Of a DNA stretch of 64,000 bases, positions 7,303 through 16,493 are shown piece by piece. The stretch spans positions 4,092,001 through 4,156,000 of the forward strand of contig NZ_CP029145.1 of the NCBI RefSeq assembly GCF_003149515.1, written 5' to 3'. Below the pieces are notes generated by a model that was not told the DNA's origin, searched no databases, and worked only from the letters and a program-made list of their open reading frames with translations. The DNA is from Hymenobacter nivis. GTDB lineage: Bacteria > Bacteroidota > Bacteroidia > Cytophagales > Hymenobacteraceae. The position numbers and the translations under genes are program-made. Positions within the stretch are counted from its first letter, which is position 1; each line of letters starts with the position of its first letter.

Positions 7303-9825
7303 ATGATTTCAGTGCGTAATTTTTCTTGGTTTCTGCTACTGGGGTGGTTGGTGATGGGGAGCTTGGGCGTGGCCCAGGCCCAGAGCCCGGGCGTGCGCCC
7401 GGCGGGGGGCGCCGACGAACCCAAAAAATACGTGCTGGGCGGCATCACCGTGAGCGGCACCCGCTACCTCGACCCCAACACCCTCGTTGGCCTGTCGGGG
7501 CTGCGGATAGGTGATAACATAACCATTCCGGGCGAGGAAATTGGTAAAGCTATCCGCAAGCTCTGGGCCCAAGGTATTTTGGGTGACGTGAACGTAAGCA
7601 TTGCCCGGACCGAAGGCGACAAGATTTTCCTGGATTTTACCCTGAAAGAGCGGCCCCGCCTGTCGAAATTCACATTCGATGGCCTGAGCAAAGGCAAAAC
7701 GGAAGAACTCACCAAAAAGATTACCCTGATTCGGGGTAAGGTGGTGACCGATGCGCTTCTGAACAATACCCGCGCGCAAGTGCGTAAGTTTTACGTTAAC
7801 AAGGGGTACTTGGATACTAAAGTTAATATCCTGCAAGTGCCGGACTCTTCGCTGTCCAACAGCGTGGCCTTGCGCATCAACGTGGATAAAGGCAATAAGG
7901 TCCGCATCCACGACATTACGTTTGAAGGCAACAAAGCCTTTTCGGACTACAAACTGAAAGGCAAGCTGAAAAAGACCAAGGAGCGTAAACCGTACAAATT
8001 CCTGACTTCGGGCAAGTTCCAACGGACGGAATACGAGGAGGACAAGAAGAAACTAATCGAATTTTATAACGCCGAGGGTTACCGCGACGCAACCGTTGTG
8101 AGCGATACCCTGGTGCGCGATGCCAAGGGCTTGGCCTTGACCATTAAAGTGGACGAGGGTCCCAAGTACTATTTCCGCCACATCACCTGGAACGGTAACT
8201 ATCTCTACGACGACAAAACGCTGTCGGGGGTGCTGGGCATCAGGTCGGGCAGTCCGTACAGCAAGGAAACGCTGGATAAGCGCCTGAACTACAACCCAAC
8301 AGGCCAAGACGTTACGTCGCTTTATATGAACGATGGCTACCTGTTCTTTCAGATTGAGCCGGTAGAGAAAAAGGTGGAAGGCGATTCGATTGACATTGAG
8401 ATGCGCCTGACGGAAGGGGTGCAGGCCCACGTCAAGGAAATTAACATATCAGGAAATACCAAAACCAGCGACCACGTGGTGCGTCGCGCCATCCGGACGC
8501 TGCCCGGTGACAAGTTTAACCGCGAGCTACTTATTCGTTCCAACCGCGAACTTGCCACGTTGGGCTACTTCGACCCCGAAAAAGTAGGCATTAACCCCAT
8601 CCCAAACCAAGCCGATGGCACGGTGGACATCAACTACACGGTGGTGGAAAAGCCTTCGGACCAGGTGACGCTCTCGGGCGGCTGGGGCGGCTACGCTGGC
8701 TTTATCGGCACGGTGGGCTTGGTGTTTAATAACTTCTCGCTGCGCAAAGCCGGTACGCTGCGTAACTGGACGCCGGTGCCCGCCGGCGATGGCCAGCGCC
8801 TGGCCCTGAACGTGCAAGCCAACGGCTTCCAGTACCAGGCTTACTCGCTCTCCTTCACGGAGCCGTGGCTGGGTGGCCGCCGGCCAAACTCGCTGTCGTT
8901 CAGCTTGAACCGCAGCATTAGCCGCCTCGGCAGGACATTTGATGCCAATACGGGCAGTTTCATCAAGGTAAACAGTGCCACGGTGGGCCTGGGCCGCCAG
9001 CTGCGAGTGCCGGATGACTATTTTACGCTGAGTAACTCGCTCTCGTACAGTCACTACCAAACGCAGAACTATTCGCTGCTGACCTCGGGCGCGGCCACCG
9101 GCACGTTTAACAACATTACCCTTAACACGACGCTCTCGCGCAACAGCATCGACAACCCGACCTTTACGCGCCGGGGCTCGTCGTTGAGCCTGAGCCTAAG
9201 CCTGACACCGCCGTACTCCATCTTCCCGGGGGCCCACCCCGACGCCAACCAGTGGTTGGAGTTCCACAAGTGGATGTTTGATGCCTCCTGGTTTACTCCT
9301 ATTGTAGGCAAGCTGGTGCTGAACACCCGGGCCCACTTTGGTTTCCTGGGTTCATACGGTACGCGCGACATTGGTCCGTTTGAACGCTTCAAAATGGGCG
9401 GCGCTGGCCTGGGCTACAACGGCGGCGGCAACTTCATTGTGGGCACCGACTACATTGGCTTGCGTGGCTACGACGACCCCAACGCGACCTATGCCATCCC
9501 AACGGCGCAATCGCAGCAGAATGGGGGTATCATCTACAACAAGTACGTGTTGGAGATGCGCTACCCCGTTAGCCTGAACCCTGCGGCAACGGTGTACGTG
9601 CTCGGATTTGCCGAAGCTGGCAACGCATTCGATTCCTACAATAATTACAACCCTTATAAGTTGTACCGCTCAGTGGGCGTGGGGGCCCGCATTTTCATGT
9701 CGGCATTCGGTTTGCTAGGGTTTGACTTCGGCCACGGCTTTGATACAGTGGTACCACTGCCGGGTGTAAATACTAAGCAAGACTTTAACCACTTCCACTT
9801 CATCATCGGCCAGCAGATCCGCTAA
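7303..9825 (+). CDS. bamA: Outer-membrane protein assembly factor BamA
   Basis: The 840-residue core of the BAM machine, which inserts beta barrels into the outer membrane. The signal peptide (WFLLLGWLVMGSLGVAQA) is followed by several POTRA units from about residue 45 to 450 (for example ITVSGTRYLDPNTLVGLSGL and ITFEGNKAFSDYKLKGKL) and a 16-strand-type barrel. The loop-6 motif appears as YIGLRGYDDPN near residue 710. The length matches Bacteroidota BamA. Two Skp-type chaperones follow directly. Confidence 0.95.
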   Translation: MISVRNFSWFLLLGWLVMGSLGVAQAQSPGVRPAGGADEPKKYVLGGITVSGTRYLDPNTLVGLSGLRIGDNITIPGEEIGKAIRKLWAQGILGDVNVSIARTEGDKIFLDFTLKERPRLSKFTFDGLSKGKTEELTKKITLIRGKVVTDALLNNTRAQVRKFYVNKGYLDTKVNILQVPDSSLSNSVALRINVDKGNKVRIHDITFEGNKAFSDYKLKGKLKKTKERKPYKFLTSGKFQRTEYEEDKKKLIEFYNAEGYRDATVVSDTLVRDAKGLALTIKVDEGPKYYFRHITWNGNYLYDDKTLSGVLGIRSGSPYSKETLDKRLNYNPTGQDVTSLYMNDGYLFFQIEPVEKKVEGDSIDIEMRLTEGVQAHVKEINISGNTKTSDHVVRRAIRTLPGDKFNRELLIRSNRELATLGYFDPEKVGINPIPNQADGTVDINYTVVEKPSDQVTLSGGWGGYAGFIGTVGLVFNNFSLRKAGTLRNWTPVPAGDGQRLALNVQANGFQYQAYSLSFTEPWLGGRRPNSLSFSLNRSISRLGRTFDANTGSFIKVNSATVGLGRQLRVPDDYFTLSNSLSYSHYQTQNYSLLTSGAATGTFNNITLNTTLSRNSIDNPTFTRRGSSLSLSLSLTPPYSIFPGAHPDANQWLEFHKWMFDASWFTPIVGKLVLNTRAHFGFLGSYGTRDIGPFERFKMGGAGLGYNGGGNFIVGTDYIGLRGYDDPNATYAIPTAQSQQNGGIIYNKYVLEMRYPVSLNPAATVYVLGFAEAGNAFDSYNNYNPYKLYRSVGVGARIFMSAFGLLGFDFGHGFDTVVPLPGVNTKQDFNHFHFIIGQQIR

Positions 9826-9860
9826 TTTGGCGGGCACTTAGCGGCCGCTTCCTTTGTTCG

Positions 9861-10538
9861 ATGCGCATGAAAATAGGTTTTTGGGGCGTGTTGGCGGGGC
9901 TACTACTGGTGGGCCCTGGGGCCCGGGCCCAAAAGTTCGGGTGGGTCGACTCGGAGTTCATCATGGCCAAAATGCCCGATTTTGCCAAGGCGCAACAAGA
10001 GCTGAATGCCTTGTCGACGACGTGGCAGAAAGAAATTGAAGCGCAGAAAAAGGACTTGGAACGCCTAAAGCGTACCTACCACGACGAAGAAGTGGTGCTG
10101 ACTGAGCAGATGAAAAAAAAGCGGCAGGACGAAATTCAGCTAAAGGATCAGGAGGTGAAGGCCTACCAGAACAAGCAGTTTGGCTATGAAGGCCAACTGT
10201 TTAAAAAGCGCCAGGAACTGAATAAGCCGGTGCAGGACAAGGTGTTCGAGGCGTGCGAAAAAGTGGCTAAGAAAAAACAATTGGCCATGATCATCGACAA
10301 AGCCGGTGACTTGACCTTGCTCTACACCAACCCGACCTACGACTACACCGAATTTGTGCTGGAGGAATTGGGCTTGGCCGCCGAAGACCGCAACCAGCCC
10401 GGCACCAAGGGCCCTGTGAAGACGGTAGCGCCGCCCAAAACGGCGGCTACCGACCCGGCTTTCGAATCGGATTCGGGTACTCCCGACGTACCCGCCAAGG
10501 CCAAGCCGGGCCGCGCGGCGGGGAAGAGCCCAAAATAA
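9861..10538 (+). CDS. Skp/OmpH-family periplasmic chaperone 1
   Basis: A 225-residue protein with signal peptide IGFWGVLAGLLLVGPGARA, then FGWVDSEFIMAKMPDFAKAQQ, the usual OmpH start. Residues about 50-130 are charged and heptad-like, consistent with the long alpha-helical arms that hold unfolded outer-membrane proteins. The tail after about residue 180 is rich in Pro, Ala, Thr and Lys and probably disordered. It lies 35 bases after bamA and 40 before a second family member. Confidence 0.88.
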   Translation: MRMKIGFWGVLAGLLLVGPGARAQKFGWVDSEFIMAKMPDFAKAQQELNALSTTWQKEIEAQKKDLERLKRTYHDEEVVLTEQMKKKRQDEIQLKDQEVKAYQNKQFGYEGQLFKKRQELNKPVQDKVFEACEKVAKKKQLAMIIDKAGDLTLLYTNPTYDYTEFVLEELGLAAEDRNQPGTKGPVKTVAPPKTAATDPAFESDSGTPDVPAKAKPGRAAGKSPK

Positions 10539-10539
10539 C

Positions 10540-10547
10540 TACCTTTG
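10540..10547 (+). promoter_or_regulatory. Candidate -7 box (TACCTTTG)
   Basis: A perfect TAnnTTTG match 32 bases before the ATG of the second OmpH gene. No clear TTG at the -33 distance, so it may be a weak internal promoter. Confidence 0.45.
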
Positions 10548-10578
10548 TATCTACACTTTCTCCGAAAATTTTCCCTTG

Positions 10579-11232
10579 ATGAATCCCGTGAAAACCCTCC
10601 GCTTGACGTTGGCCGCCGCTCTGCTGACCGCTGGCACCCTGGCCGCTAACTCTGCGCAAGCCCAGGCCCCGCTCAAAATTGGCTACACCAGCGTGCAGTA
10701 TGTGCTGAGCCAGATGCCCGAGAGCAAGCAAATTGAATCGAGCCTGAAGACCTACAACGAACAGTTGGCGGCCCAGATGAAGAGCAAGTACACCGAGTAC
10801 CAGGGCAAGCTGGACGCTTACCAGAAGAGCGCCAACACAATGACCGACGTGGTGAAGGCCGACAAAGAGAAGGAGCTGACCGGCTTGCAGCAGTCCATCC
10901 AGGAGTTCCAGCGCAGCGCCGAGCAGTCGTTGCAACAGAAGCAGCAAAGCTTGCTGCGCCCGGCCCTCGACAAGCTGCAAAAGACAATTGACGAAGTGGC
11001 CACCGAAAACGGCTACACCTACGTGCTGAATTCGGACGGTGACACCCCGACGCTGTTGCACGGCCCCAAAGAAGGGGATATTTCGGAAATTGTACTGAAG
11101 AAAATGGGTATTACGCCCACCGCCCCGGCCCCGCTGAAAGCGGGCCCGACTACGGGCGCTGGCGCCATGCCAGCCGCTCCCGCAGCTCCTACCCCCGGCG
11201 TGAACAAGACCAAAACCAAAAGCAAGAAGTAA
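10579..11232 (+). CDS. Skp/OmpH-family periplasmic chaperone 2
   Basis: A 217-residue paralogue of the upstream chaperone: signal peptide LTLAAALLTAGTLAANSAQA, then PLKIGYTSVQYVLSQMPESKQIE, a coiled-coil arm region with Gln- and Lys-rich heptads at about 60-125, and an Ala/Pro tail ending in KTKTKSKK. ATG 10579 is preferred to the adjacent TTG at 10576. The gene ends just before a strong terminator, which closes the bamA operon. Confidence 0.88.
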   Translation: MNPVKTLRLTLAAALLTAGTLAANSAQAQAPLKIGYTSVQYVLSQMPESKQIESSLKTYNEQLAAQMKSKYTEYQGKLDAYQKSANTMTDVVKADKEKELTGLQQSIQEFQRSAEQSLQQKQQSLLRPALDKLQKTIDEVATENGYTYVLNSDGDTPTLLHGPKEGDISEIVLKKMGITPTAPAPLKAGPTTGAGAMPAAPAAPTPGVNKTKTKSKK

Positions 11233-11256
11233 GCAACTTGTGCTTGCAAATGCGAA

Positions 11257-11285
11257 AGGCCAGGGCGCAAGTCCTGGCCTTTTTG
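11257..11285 (+). terminator. Terminator closing the bamA-ompH operon
   Basis: Stem AGGCCAGG (11257-11264) and CCTGGCCT (11273-11280) with an 8-base loop, followed by TTTT. It lies only 22 bases before the ATG of the pseudouridine synthase, so that gene is either transcribed by readthrough or from a promoter not seen. Confidence 0.75.
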
Positions 11286-11306
11286 TTGAAATATTTTTCT
11301 GCTGCT

Positions 11307-12371
11307 ATGAGCGAAGCCGAACAGGGCCCCGAAATTGACGCCGACGATTCTGAAGGTGGCGACGAATTATACGAGCATCACCGCATTGTGGTGGACCGTG
11401 GCCAGGAGTTGTTGCGCATCGATAAGTTTCTGCTGCACCGGCTGGGTAATACCTCGCGCAACAAAGTGCAGGAGGCCATCCGGGCCGAAGCCGTGCAGGT
11501 GAACGGCCGGGTAGTGAAGCCCAACTACCGCATCAAGCCCTTAGACACCATCACGGTGACGCTGCCCGAGCCGCCGCGCACAGGCAAGGTACTGCCCGAG
11601 CCCATGGACCTGGACATTCCCTACGAGGATGACGACTTGCTCATCGTCAATAAGCCGGCGGGGATAGTAGTGCACCCTGCCTTTGGGCATTGGGAGGGCA
11701 CGCTCGTTAATGGCCTGGCCCATCACTTGGCCAATCTGCCCACGGGCCGCAACGGCGAAGTTCGCCCGGGCCTGGTGCACCGCATCGATAAAGACACGTC
11801 GGGGCTGCTGGTGATTGGCAAGACGGAATTTGCCATGACGCATCTCTCGTTGCAATTCTTCCACCATACCATTCGGCGGCGTTACTTGGCCTTGGTGTGG
11901 GGCACACCCAAGGAGGCCAAGGGCGCCGTTCGGGGCCACATTGGGCGGAGCGTGCGTGACCGCAAAGTGCAAGCCGTGTACCCGGGCGGCGAGCAGGGAA
12001 AAGCGGCCGTCACGCACTACGAAGTGCTGCGCAGCTACGGGCCCGTAACGCTCATTAGCTGCGTGCTCGAAACCGGCCGCACCCATCAGATAAGGGCCCA
12101 CATGCAGTATCTGGGCCACCCGCTGTTTAACGATGCTACCTACGGGGGAAACCGCATTCGGACGGGGCCCAATACGGCTAGCTACCGTGCCTTTGTTGAA
12201 AATACCTTTCAGTTGCTTCCGCGGCAGGCCTTGCACGCCCAATCGCTGGGCTTTGTGCAGCCTGCTACAGGGCAAGAACTCTTGTTTGAAGCGGAGCTGC
12301 CCGCTGATTTTGCCGCTGCGCTAGCCAAGTGGGAGGCATACGCCGCGCAGCAGCAGCCAAACGCTTATTAA
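11307..12371 (+). CDS. RluA-family 23S rRNA pseudouridine synthase
   Basis: A 354-residue enzyme that isomerises uridine in RNA, probably RluD-like. An S4 RNA-binding domain occupies about residues 35-85 (RIDKFLLHRLGNTSRNKVQEAI). The catalytic domain contains HRIDKDTSGLL with nucleophile Asp161, then ETGRTHQIRAHM and LHAQSLGFVQP. ATG 11307 is preceded by the terminator loop region, so the longer frame to 11238 is not credible. The target uridines cannot be predicted from sequence. Confidence 0.92.
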   Translation: MSEAEQGPEIDADDSEGGDELYEHHRIVVDRGQELLRIDKFLLHRLGNTSRNKVQEAIRAEAVQVNGRVVKPNYRIKPLDTITVTLPEPPRTGKVLPEPMDLDIPYEDDDLLIVNKPAGIVVHPAFGHWEGTLVNGLAHHLANLPTGRNGEVRPGLVHRIDKDTSGLLVIGKTEFAMTHLSLQFFHHTIRRRYLALVWGTPKEAKGAVRGHIGRSVRDRKVQAVYPGGEQGKAAVTHYEVLRSYGPVTLISCVLETGRTHQIRAHMQYLGHPLFNDATYGGNRIRTGPNTASYRAFVENTFQLLPRQALHAQSLGFVQPATGQELLFEAELPADFAAALAKWEAYAAQQQPNAY

Positions 12372-12373
12372 GT

Positions 12374-12421
12374 AAGCAAAAGGGGCCCCGTCGCAATATT
12401 GCGACGGGGCCCCTTTTGCTT
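12374..12421. terminator. Perfect 48-base palindrome, bidirectional terminator
   Basis: Two 24-base arms meet without a loop at 12397/12398 and include the word GGGGCCCC flanked by A- and T-runs. It lies between the convergent pseudouridine synthase (+) and TPR gene (-), and gives a U-tract in both directions. Confidence 0.8.
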
Positions 12422-12438
12422 GTAACTAACCGAAAAAT

Positions 12439-14085
12439 CTACTTTTTTCTAACGGTAGTAGTTTTCTTAGTAGTCGTAGTACGGGGCTTGGTATTGATGA
12501 TGTCCAACGCGTTCTTAGCCTCTTTGTTAGCCGGGTCGACTACCAGCACTTGCTGGAAATAAGTGCTGGCACCGGCTTTATTGTTTTTTACCTGCAATTC
12601 GTACACCCCAAGGTAGTAGTTTGATTCAATCAAGCCGTTACGGAATTTAGCAGGGTCGGCACCTTCCGCCTTTGAAAGCTCAACGTAATGCTCGTAGTAC
12701 GGCTTGGCCAAGCCTTTCTTCGAATCTGGATCCAGGTTGTTATTCGTACGGGCCCGGGCTAGTACGCCAGGGCCATAAGTTGGCTTAGCCGTCAGAATAA
12801 CGTTGTACACGCTGTCAGCCTGGGTGTATTTTTTAGCATTATCATATGCCGAGGCCAAGCGGAATACGTCCGTCAAATCACTCTTATCCGTGCTGGCGGC
12901 AATTTTCGACTTGTAGATGCCAATAGCCGAGGAGTAGTCCTTTTTGGTGGTATAAGCCGTGGCCAAGGCGTCTTGCAGATCTGCTTTCTTGGCAGGGTCA
13001 GTCGTGGCGGTAATAGCTTTTTGTAGCACCGCAATGCCTTCATCGGCCCGGCCAGCCCGCGCTAAAATACGGCCCTGGTAAGAATAATCCTCGGGGATAA
13101 TCTTGCTGGCCGGTGCTATTTTCATATACGAATCCATGGCCGTAGCGGCTCCAGCGTAATCGTTGGTTTCGTACAGCAAATACGCTTTCAAACGATTCAT
13201 GGTAACGTTATTCGGGTCGCTTTGCAGCGCGGTGTTTACTGCTGTCAGGGCCTCCGGGTACTTTTTCGTCAAGTACAAGAAAGAAGCATACTGCGCATCG
13301 GTGCGTGGCGACTTTTCCGACAGCTCCACGTACTTCTGAAACGTGCTCAGCGCTTGGTCGTACTGGCCTGCGTAGTAGTACATATCGGCCAGCTCGCGGT
13401 AAGCAGGGGCGTAGCTCGGATCTAGCTCAACGGCTTTGTTGAGGTTGGTACGCGCCTCGTTGTAGTTGCGGGCACGCACGTTCAGCACACCTTTCTCGTA
13501 ATAAGCCGGCGCGTAGCTGGGATTGGCCGCAATGGCCTGGTCAAAGCTGTTCATGGCTTCGCCACCGCCTTGCTCGGTGTTCATGTACATTTCGCCCCGG
13601 GCCAGCATCAGTACCGGATCTACCTTGCCTTTGTTCGCAACCTGGGCACTGTTGACAAATGTCACGGCTTTATCGACGCTTTTTACATCGTCTGCCTCCG
13701 CGTAGGCTTGGGCAATCATGGTCAATACCTTGGCGTCTTTGTTCTTAGTAGCTTTCGCTGCTGCGTCAAACTGCGCACCGGCCGGGGCTATTTGGCCTTT
13801 GGCCAGCAAAGCACGGCCGGCAGCAACCTGGCCAAAAGGCGAAGAGCCGCTCGCTTTATTAAAGTAGAAAGCTGCCGAATCGGGCATATCCCGGAACTGG
13901 TAAATACGGCCTAGTTCAAAAGCATTCTCCGGCGTGCTGCCTTGGCCCAACGCGGCCTTGGCCTCGTTGTAGCGTTCGTGCTGAATTAAGGTTTGCACAT
14001 TGTTGGTTTGGGCGGTGGCCGCCGTAGTACCGGCTACCAAGGCGGCGGCAGCGAGCAGGGGCTGTTTCCAGGGCTTGAAACTCAT
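12439..14085 (-). CDS. Secreted TPR-repeat protein
   Basis: A 548-residue protein with signal peptide KQPLLAAAALVAGTTAATA and many tetratricopeptide units from about residue 25 to 530, for example AYYEKGVLNVRARNYNEA followed by NKAVELDPSYAPAYRELA. It is a periplasmic or envelope adaptor by fold. The Lys/Thr-rich tail ends in KKTTTVRKK. It lies downstream of the PstS-like gene on the same strand, 53 bases away, and may share its transcript. Binding partners are unknown. Confidence 0.85.
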   Translation of the reverse strand: MSFKPWKQPLLAAAALVAGTTAATAQTNNVQTLIQHERYNEAKAALGQGSTPENAFELGRIYQFRDMPDSAAFYFNKASGSSPFGQVAAGRALLAKGQIAPAGAQFDAAAKATKNKDAKVLTMIAQAYAEADDVKSVDKAVTFVNSAQVANKGKVDPVLMLARGEMYMNTEQGGGEAMNSFDQAIAANPSYAPAYYEKGVLNVRARNYNEARTNLNKAVELDPSYAPAYRELADMYYYAGQYDQALSTFQKYVELSEKSPRTDAQYASFLYLTKKYPEALTAVNTALQSDPNNVTMNRLKAYLLYETNDYAGAATAMDSYMKIAPASKIIPEDYSYQGRILARAGRADEGIAVLQKAITATTDPAKKADLQDALATAYTTKKDYSSAIGIYKSKIAASTDKSDLTDVFRLASAYDNAKKYTQADSVYNVILTAKPTYGPGVLARARTNNNLDPDSKKGLAKPYYEHYVELSKAEGADPAKFRNGLIESNYYLGVYELQVKNNKAGASTYFQQVLVVDPANKEAKNALDIINTKPRTTTTKKTTTVRKK

Positions 14086-14138
14086 TGGAGGGGGAATAGT
14101 GAAAAAAGAAGAATTAATAAATTTACGCAGAATGGTAA

Positions 14139-15134
14139 CTACCGTTTGGGAGTGGTCACGACCCGCGCCTGCATCTGGGCGGGCAACAGCCCGGATTTTT
14201 GAAAAATCAACTGGCCGTTTTTGCCTGCCACAAACGAAGCAAACCCACTACCCAATCCGGTGCGGGCCTCCCGGCTGATGATGTACAGGTTGCGGCGCAA
14301 AGGATAATTTTGGAGCTCAGGGTACTTGGCTAGTTGCTCCGGCGTCTTCTGGGCCAGGTTAACTTGGTAGGGTTGGATGTAATCATCGGGCTGTGGGTTG
14401 GGCCGGGCCGTGATGCTGGCCACGCGCACCTTCTGAAGAAATTTCATGGCCGCCGGGTCATCGTGGTCAGAAATCCAATTCACCCCTATTACGCCAATTG
14501 CGTTAGGATGATTCGCCACGTAGTCCAGCAAGGCCGGATTTGACGAAGCAGCGAATACCCGCGTCGTCAGCGGGGCCCCCTTTGTCAACGAGTCGCGCAC
14601 AAAGCGGGCAGTACTGCTGCGGTTGGCATCAAAAACAACGTTAATATCACCCAGCTTTTTTTGGTTGCTGACTTGGCTCCAGGTCTTGTTCTTGCCGGTA
14701 AAGATGTCGCGCAATTGATTAATCGTCAACAACGAGTCCGGGTTAGATGGATGCAAAACGATGGCCAAACCATCGATGCCAATGCGCGTAGTGCGGGGCA
14801 CGATGGTTTGCTTGACAAAGGAGGCAATCTCTTCCGCGTTTAGTTCGCGGGCAACCACGGCCACCTTCACCTTGTCGTTCAGGAGGTCCACCATCACGTT
14901 TTCTTCCGGCTCAAACCGCAACTTGACGTGCGCCTCGGGGTACAGCTTGCTAAACGTATCAACCTGTGCTTGCAGAATGGGCGCAAACGTTTCGTCAACT
15001 GCTACCGCCACGTTGCCACTGGTGGCGGTATCAGTGCCACCGGCTCCGTTGTTCGACTGGCAGCCAGCTAACAATAACCAGCCGCCGGCCAGTACGGTAA
15101 GGAAGTGAGCGGGCTTAACCATTGGAATGTTCAT
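14139..15134 (-). CDS. PstS-like phosphate/anion-binding lipoprotein
   Basis: A 331-residue periplasmic binding protein of the PBP-like (PstS) family. The lipobox is LLLAGC at about residue 20, so it is probably a lipoprotein. The binding domain runs from NVAVAVDETFAPILQAQVD to the C-terminus, with NRSSTARFVRDSL and PNAIGVIGVNWIS as typical anion-binding loops. ATG 15134 overlaps the upstream gene by 20 bases; ATG 15122 is an alternative. No Pst permease or ATPase lies nearby, and an ExbB/ExbD/TonB set does. Confidence 0.8.
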   Translation of the reverse strand: MNIPMVKPAHFLTVLAGGWLLLAGCQSNNGAGGTDTATSGNVAVAVDETFAPILQAQVDTFSKLYPEAHVKLRFEPEENVMVDLLNDKVKVAVVARELNAEEIASFVKQTIVPRTTRIGIDGLAIVLHPSNPDSLLTINQLRDIFTGKNKTWSQVSNQKKLGDINVVFDANRSSTARFVRDSLTKGAPLTTRVFAASSNPALLDYVANHPNAIGVIGVNWISDHDDPAAMKFLQKVRVASITARPNPQPDDYIQPYQVNLAQKTPEQLAKYPELQNYPLRRNLYIISREARTGLGSGFASFVAGKNGQLIFQKSGLLPAQMQARVVTTPKR

Positions 15135-15414
15135 CGGTGTCGGGGGGTGGAGAAGGGCGGAGGGTAGCTCGATAGCTTCGCATAAAACGTACCAAACCAT
15201 AGATGATAAAAACCAGCCCCAGCAGCCGTAAACGGTTGCCAGTGAGGCCAATTTGAGCAAAGTGCATGGTAACCGGGCTGGCGGGCTGGCTAACCGTCCA
15301 AGCCAGCCAAGCCCCCATGCCCGCGTATACTAGCGACATAAAAAGCGTGAAGTAGCGCGCTATATGCCGCGGCGACCGGCCCAGGCGCTCTTCAGTGGTG
15401 AGTATGTTAAGCAT
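15115..15414 (-). CDS. Small two-helix membrane protein
   Basis: A 99-residue protein with two hydrophobic helices: ARYFTLFMSLVYAGMGAWLA and LGLVFIIYGLVRFMR. Start ATG 15414 (LNILTTEERLG) is preferred over an in-frame start at 15438. The C-terminal tail overlaps the PstS-like start, suggesting translational coupling. It lies between TonB and the PstS-like protein. The family is not recognised; its position suggests an accessory role in the same uptake locus. Confidence 0.6.
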   Translation of the reverse strand: MLNILTTEERLGRSPRHIARYFTLFMSLVYAGMGAWLAWTVSQPASPVTMHFAQIGLTGNRLRLLGLVFIIYGLVRFMRSYRATLRPSPPPDTDEHSNG

Positions 15415-15592
15415 CAAGCAAATTGGAAACGGCCCCAAAAGCCAGTTAAGGATCAGTTAAAACCGTTCTGTCTTGCCAAATGGTTCGGCCGGGGCCCCAT
15501 GCGCTGGGCAACTAATGTGCAAAAAACTAAAAACTGCTATTATAAATTATTGCCGGAACTCCAAAGTCATTCAGTATCGGCCATGATATGCA

Positions 15593-15629
15593 AAAACCCC
15601 GGCCGGGCCATGGCTCCGTCCGGGGTTTT
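15593..15629 (-). terminator. Terminator after tonB
   Basis: Inverted repeat AAAACCCCGG (15593-15602) and CCGGGGTTTT (15620-15629). On the minus strand it gives a GC stem followed by TTTTT, 34 bases past the tonB stop. It separates the Exb/Ton operon from the membrane-protein and PstS-like genes. Confidence 0.75.
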
Positions 15630-15662
15630 ACAAGATGTTGCGAGTACAAACCGCAACGAAAA

Positions 15663-16493
15663 TTACTGAATTTTGAAAGTAATCGGCACCGTAAAGGATA
15701 CGCTCACGGCCCGGCCGTTCTGCTTGCCTGGAATAAATTTAGGCAAGGTCTTCACTGCTCGAATCGTTTCCTCGTCCAAGCCAGAGCCTAGCCCTTTTAC
15801 CACTTTCACGTCGGAAACGTTACCCTCGGCATTCACCGTAAAGCTTACGAAAATCCGGCCTTCAACCCCATTGTTCTGGGCCATGCGGGGATATTTGACA
15901 GACTTCTGGATGGCTACCACGATAGCGGCGTTACCACCACCGCCGGGAAGTTGGGGCATCTGCTCCACGTACTGGTACACCTTGGTGTCCACTACTTCTG
16001 CTACCACTTTGTCACCATCCCCCGAAAGTTCAGACAAATCCTGGGTATCGGTGTTGCCTTTTACAGTCACCGTAGCTACAGTCTTATCTTTCAAATCCTC
16101 TTGGTCCGGCACATCCTCCTGTTTCACTTCGTTATCCTTCTTGATCACGGGGGGGGTGAACTTGATGGTTGTGAGCTTGGGAGGAGGGGGTGGGGGGGCC
16201 TCAGGCGGCGGCGGCGGGGGTGGGGGCTTGGTATCGTCCAGCGGCGGAGCGTCCATCAACACGTTTTCCGTGAGGTTTTTTTTCACCTCCTCTTTCGGCT
16301 GACGGTCTTTAATGTACTGCGCGATGAGCGGGAAGGATACCAGCAGCACCAACAGCGCCGTCGCAATAATCAACGACCGGGTAACGTTGCGCTGATAGAG
16401 TTGGCGCAGCACGTAAGCGCCGTAGCTTTTGTTGCGGCCCTCAAATACGATGTCGTCCAAGCTGGCCTGGGCAATTTGTGCAGAGTTCATCAT
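15663..16493 (-). CDS. tonB: Energy transducer TonB
   Basis: A 276-residue protein. One transmembrane helix (SLIIATALLVLLVSFPLIAQYI) lies near residues 40-60 after a short cytoplasmic part. Next come a Pro-rich spacer with runs of 6-8 prolines (PPPPPPPPEAPPPPPPK) and a C-terminal TonB domain (about 190-276) containing YPRMAQNNGVEGRIFVSFTV and ending VSFTVPITFKIQ. It transmits proton-motive force from ExbB/ExbD to outer-membrane receptors. The N-terminus (DDIVFEGRNKSYGAYVLR) is typical of Bacteroidota TonB. Confidence 0.93.
   Translation of the reverse strand: MMNSAQIAQASLDDIVFEGRNKSYGAYVLRQLYQRNVTRSLIIATALLVLLVSFPLIAQYIKDRQPKEEVKKNLTENVLMDAPPLDDTKPPPPPPPPEAPPPPPPKLTTIKFTPPVIKKDNEVKQEDVPDQEDLKDKTVATVTVKGNTDTQDLSELSGDGDKVVAEVVDTKVYQYVEQMPQLPGGGGNAAIVVAIQKSVKYPRMAQNNGVEGRIFVSFTVNAEGNVSDVKVVKGLGSGLDEETIRAVKTLPKFIPGKQNGRAVSVSFTVPITFKIQ

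Noticed and set aside
16140..16260. Long proline/glycine repeat as a possible frameshift site
   Set aside because: It is the normal Pro-rich spacer of TonB and the frame is intact.
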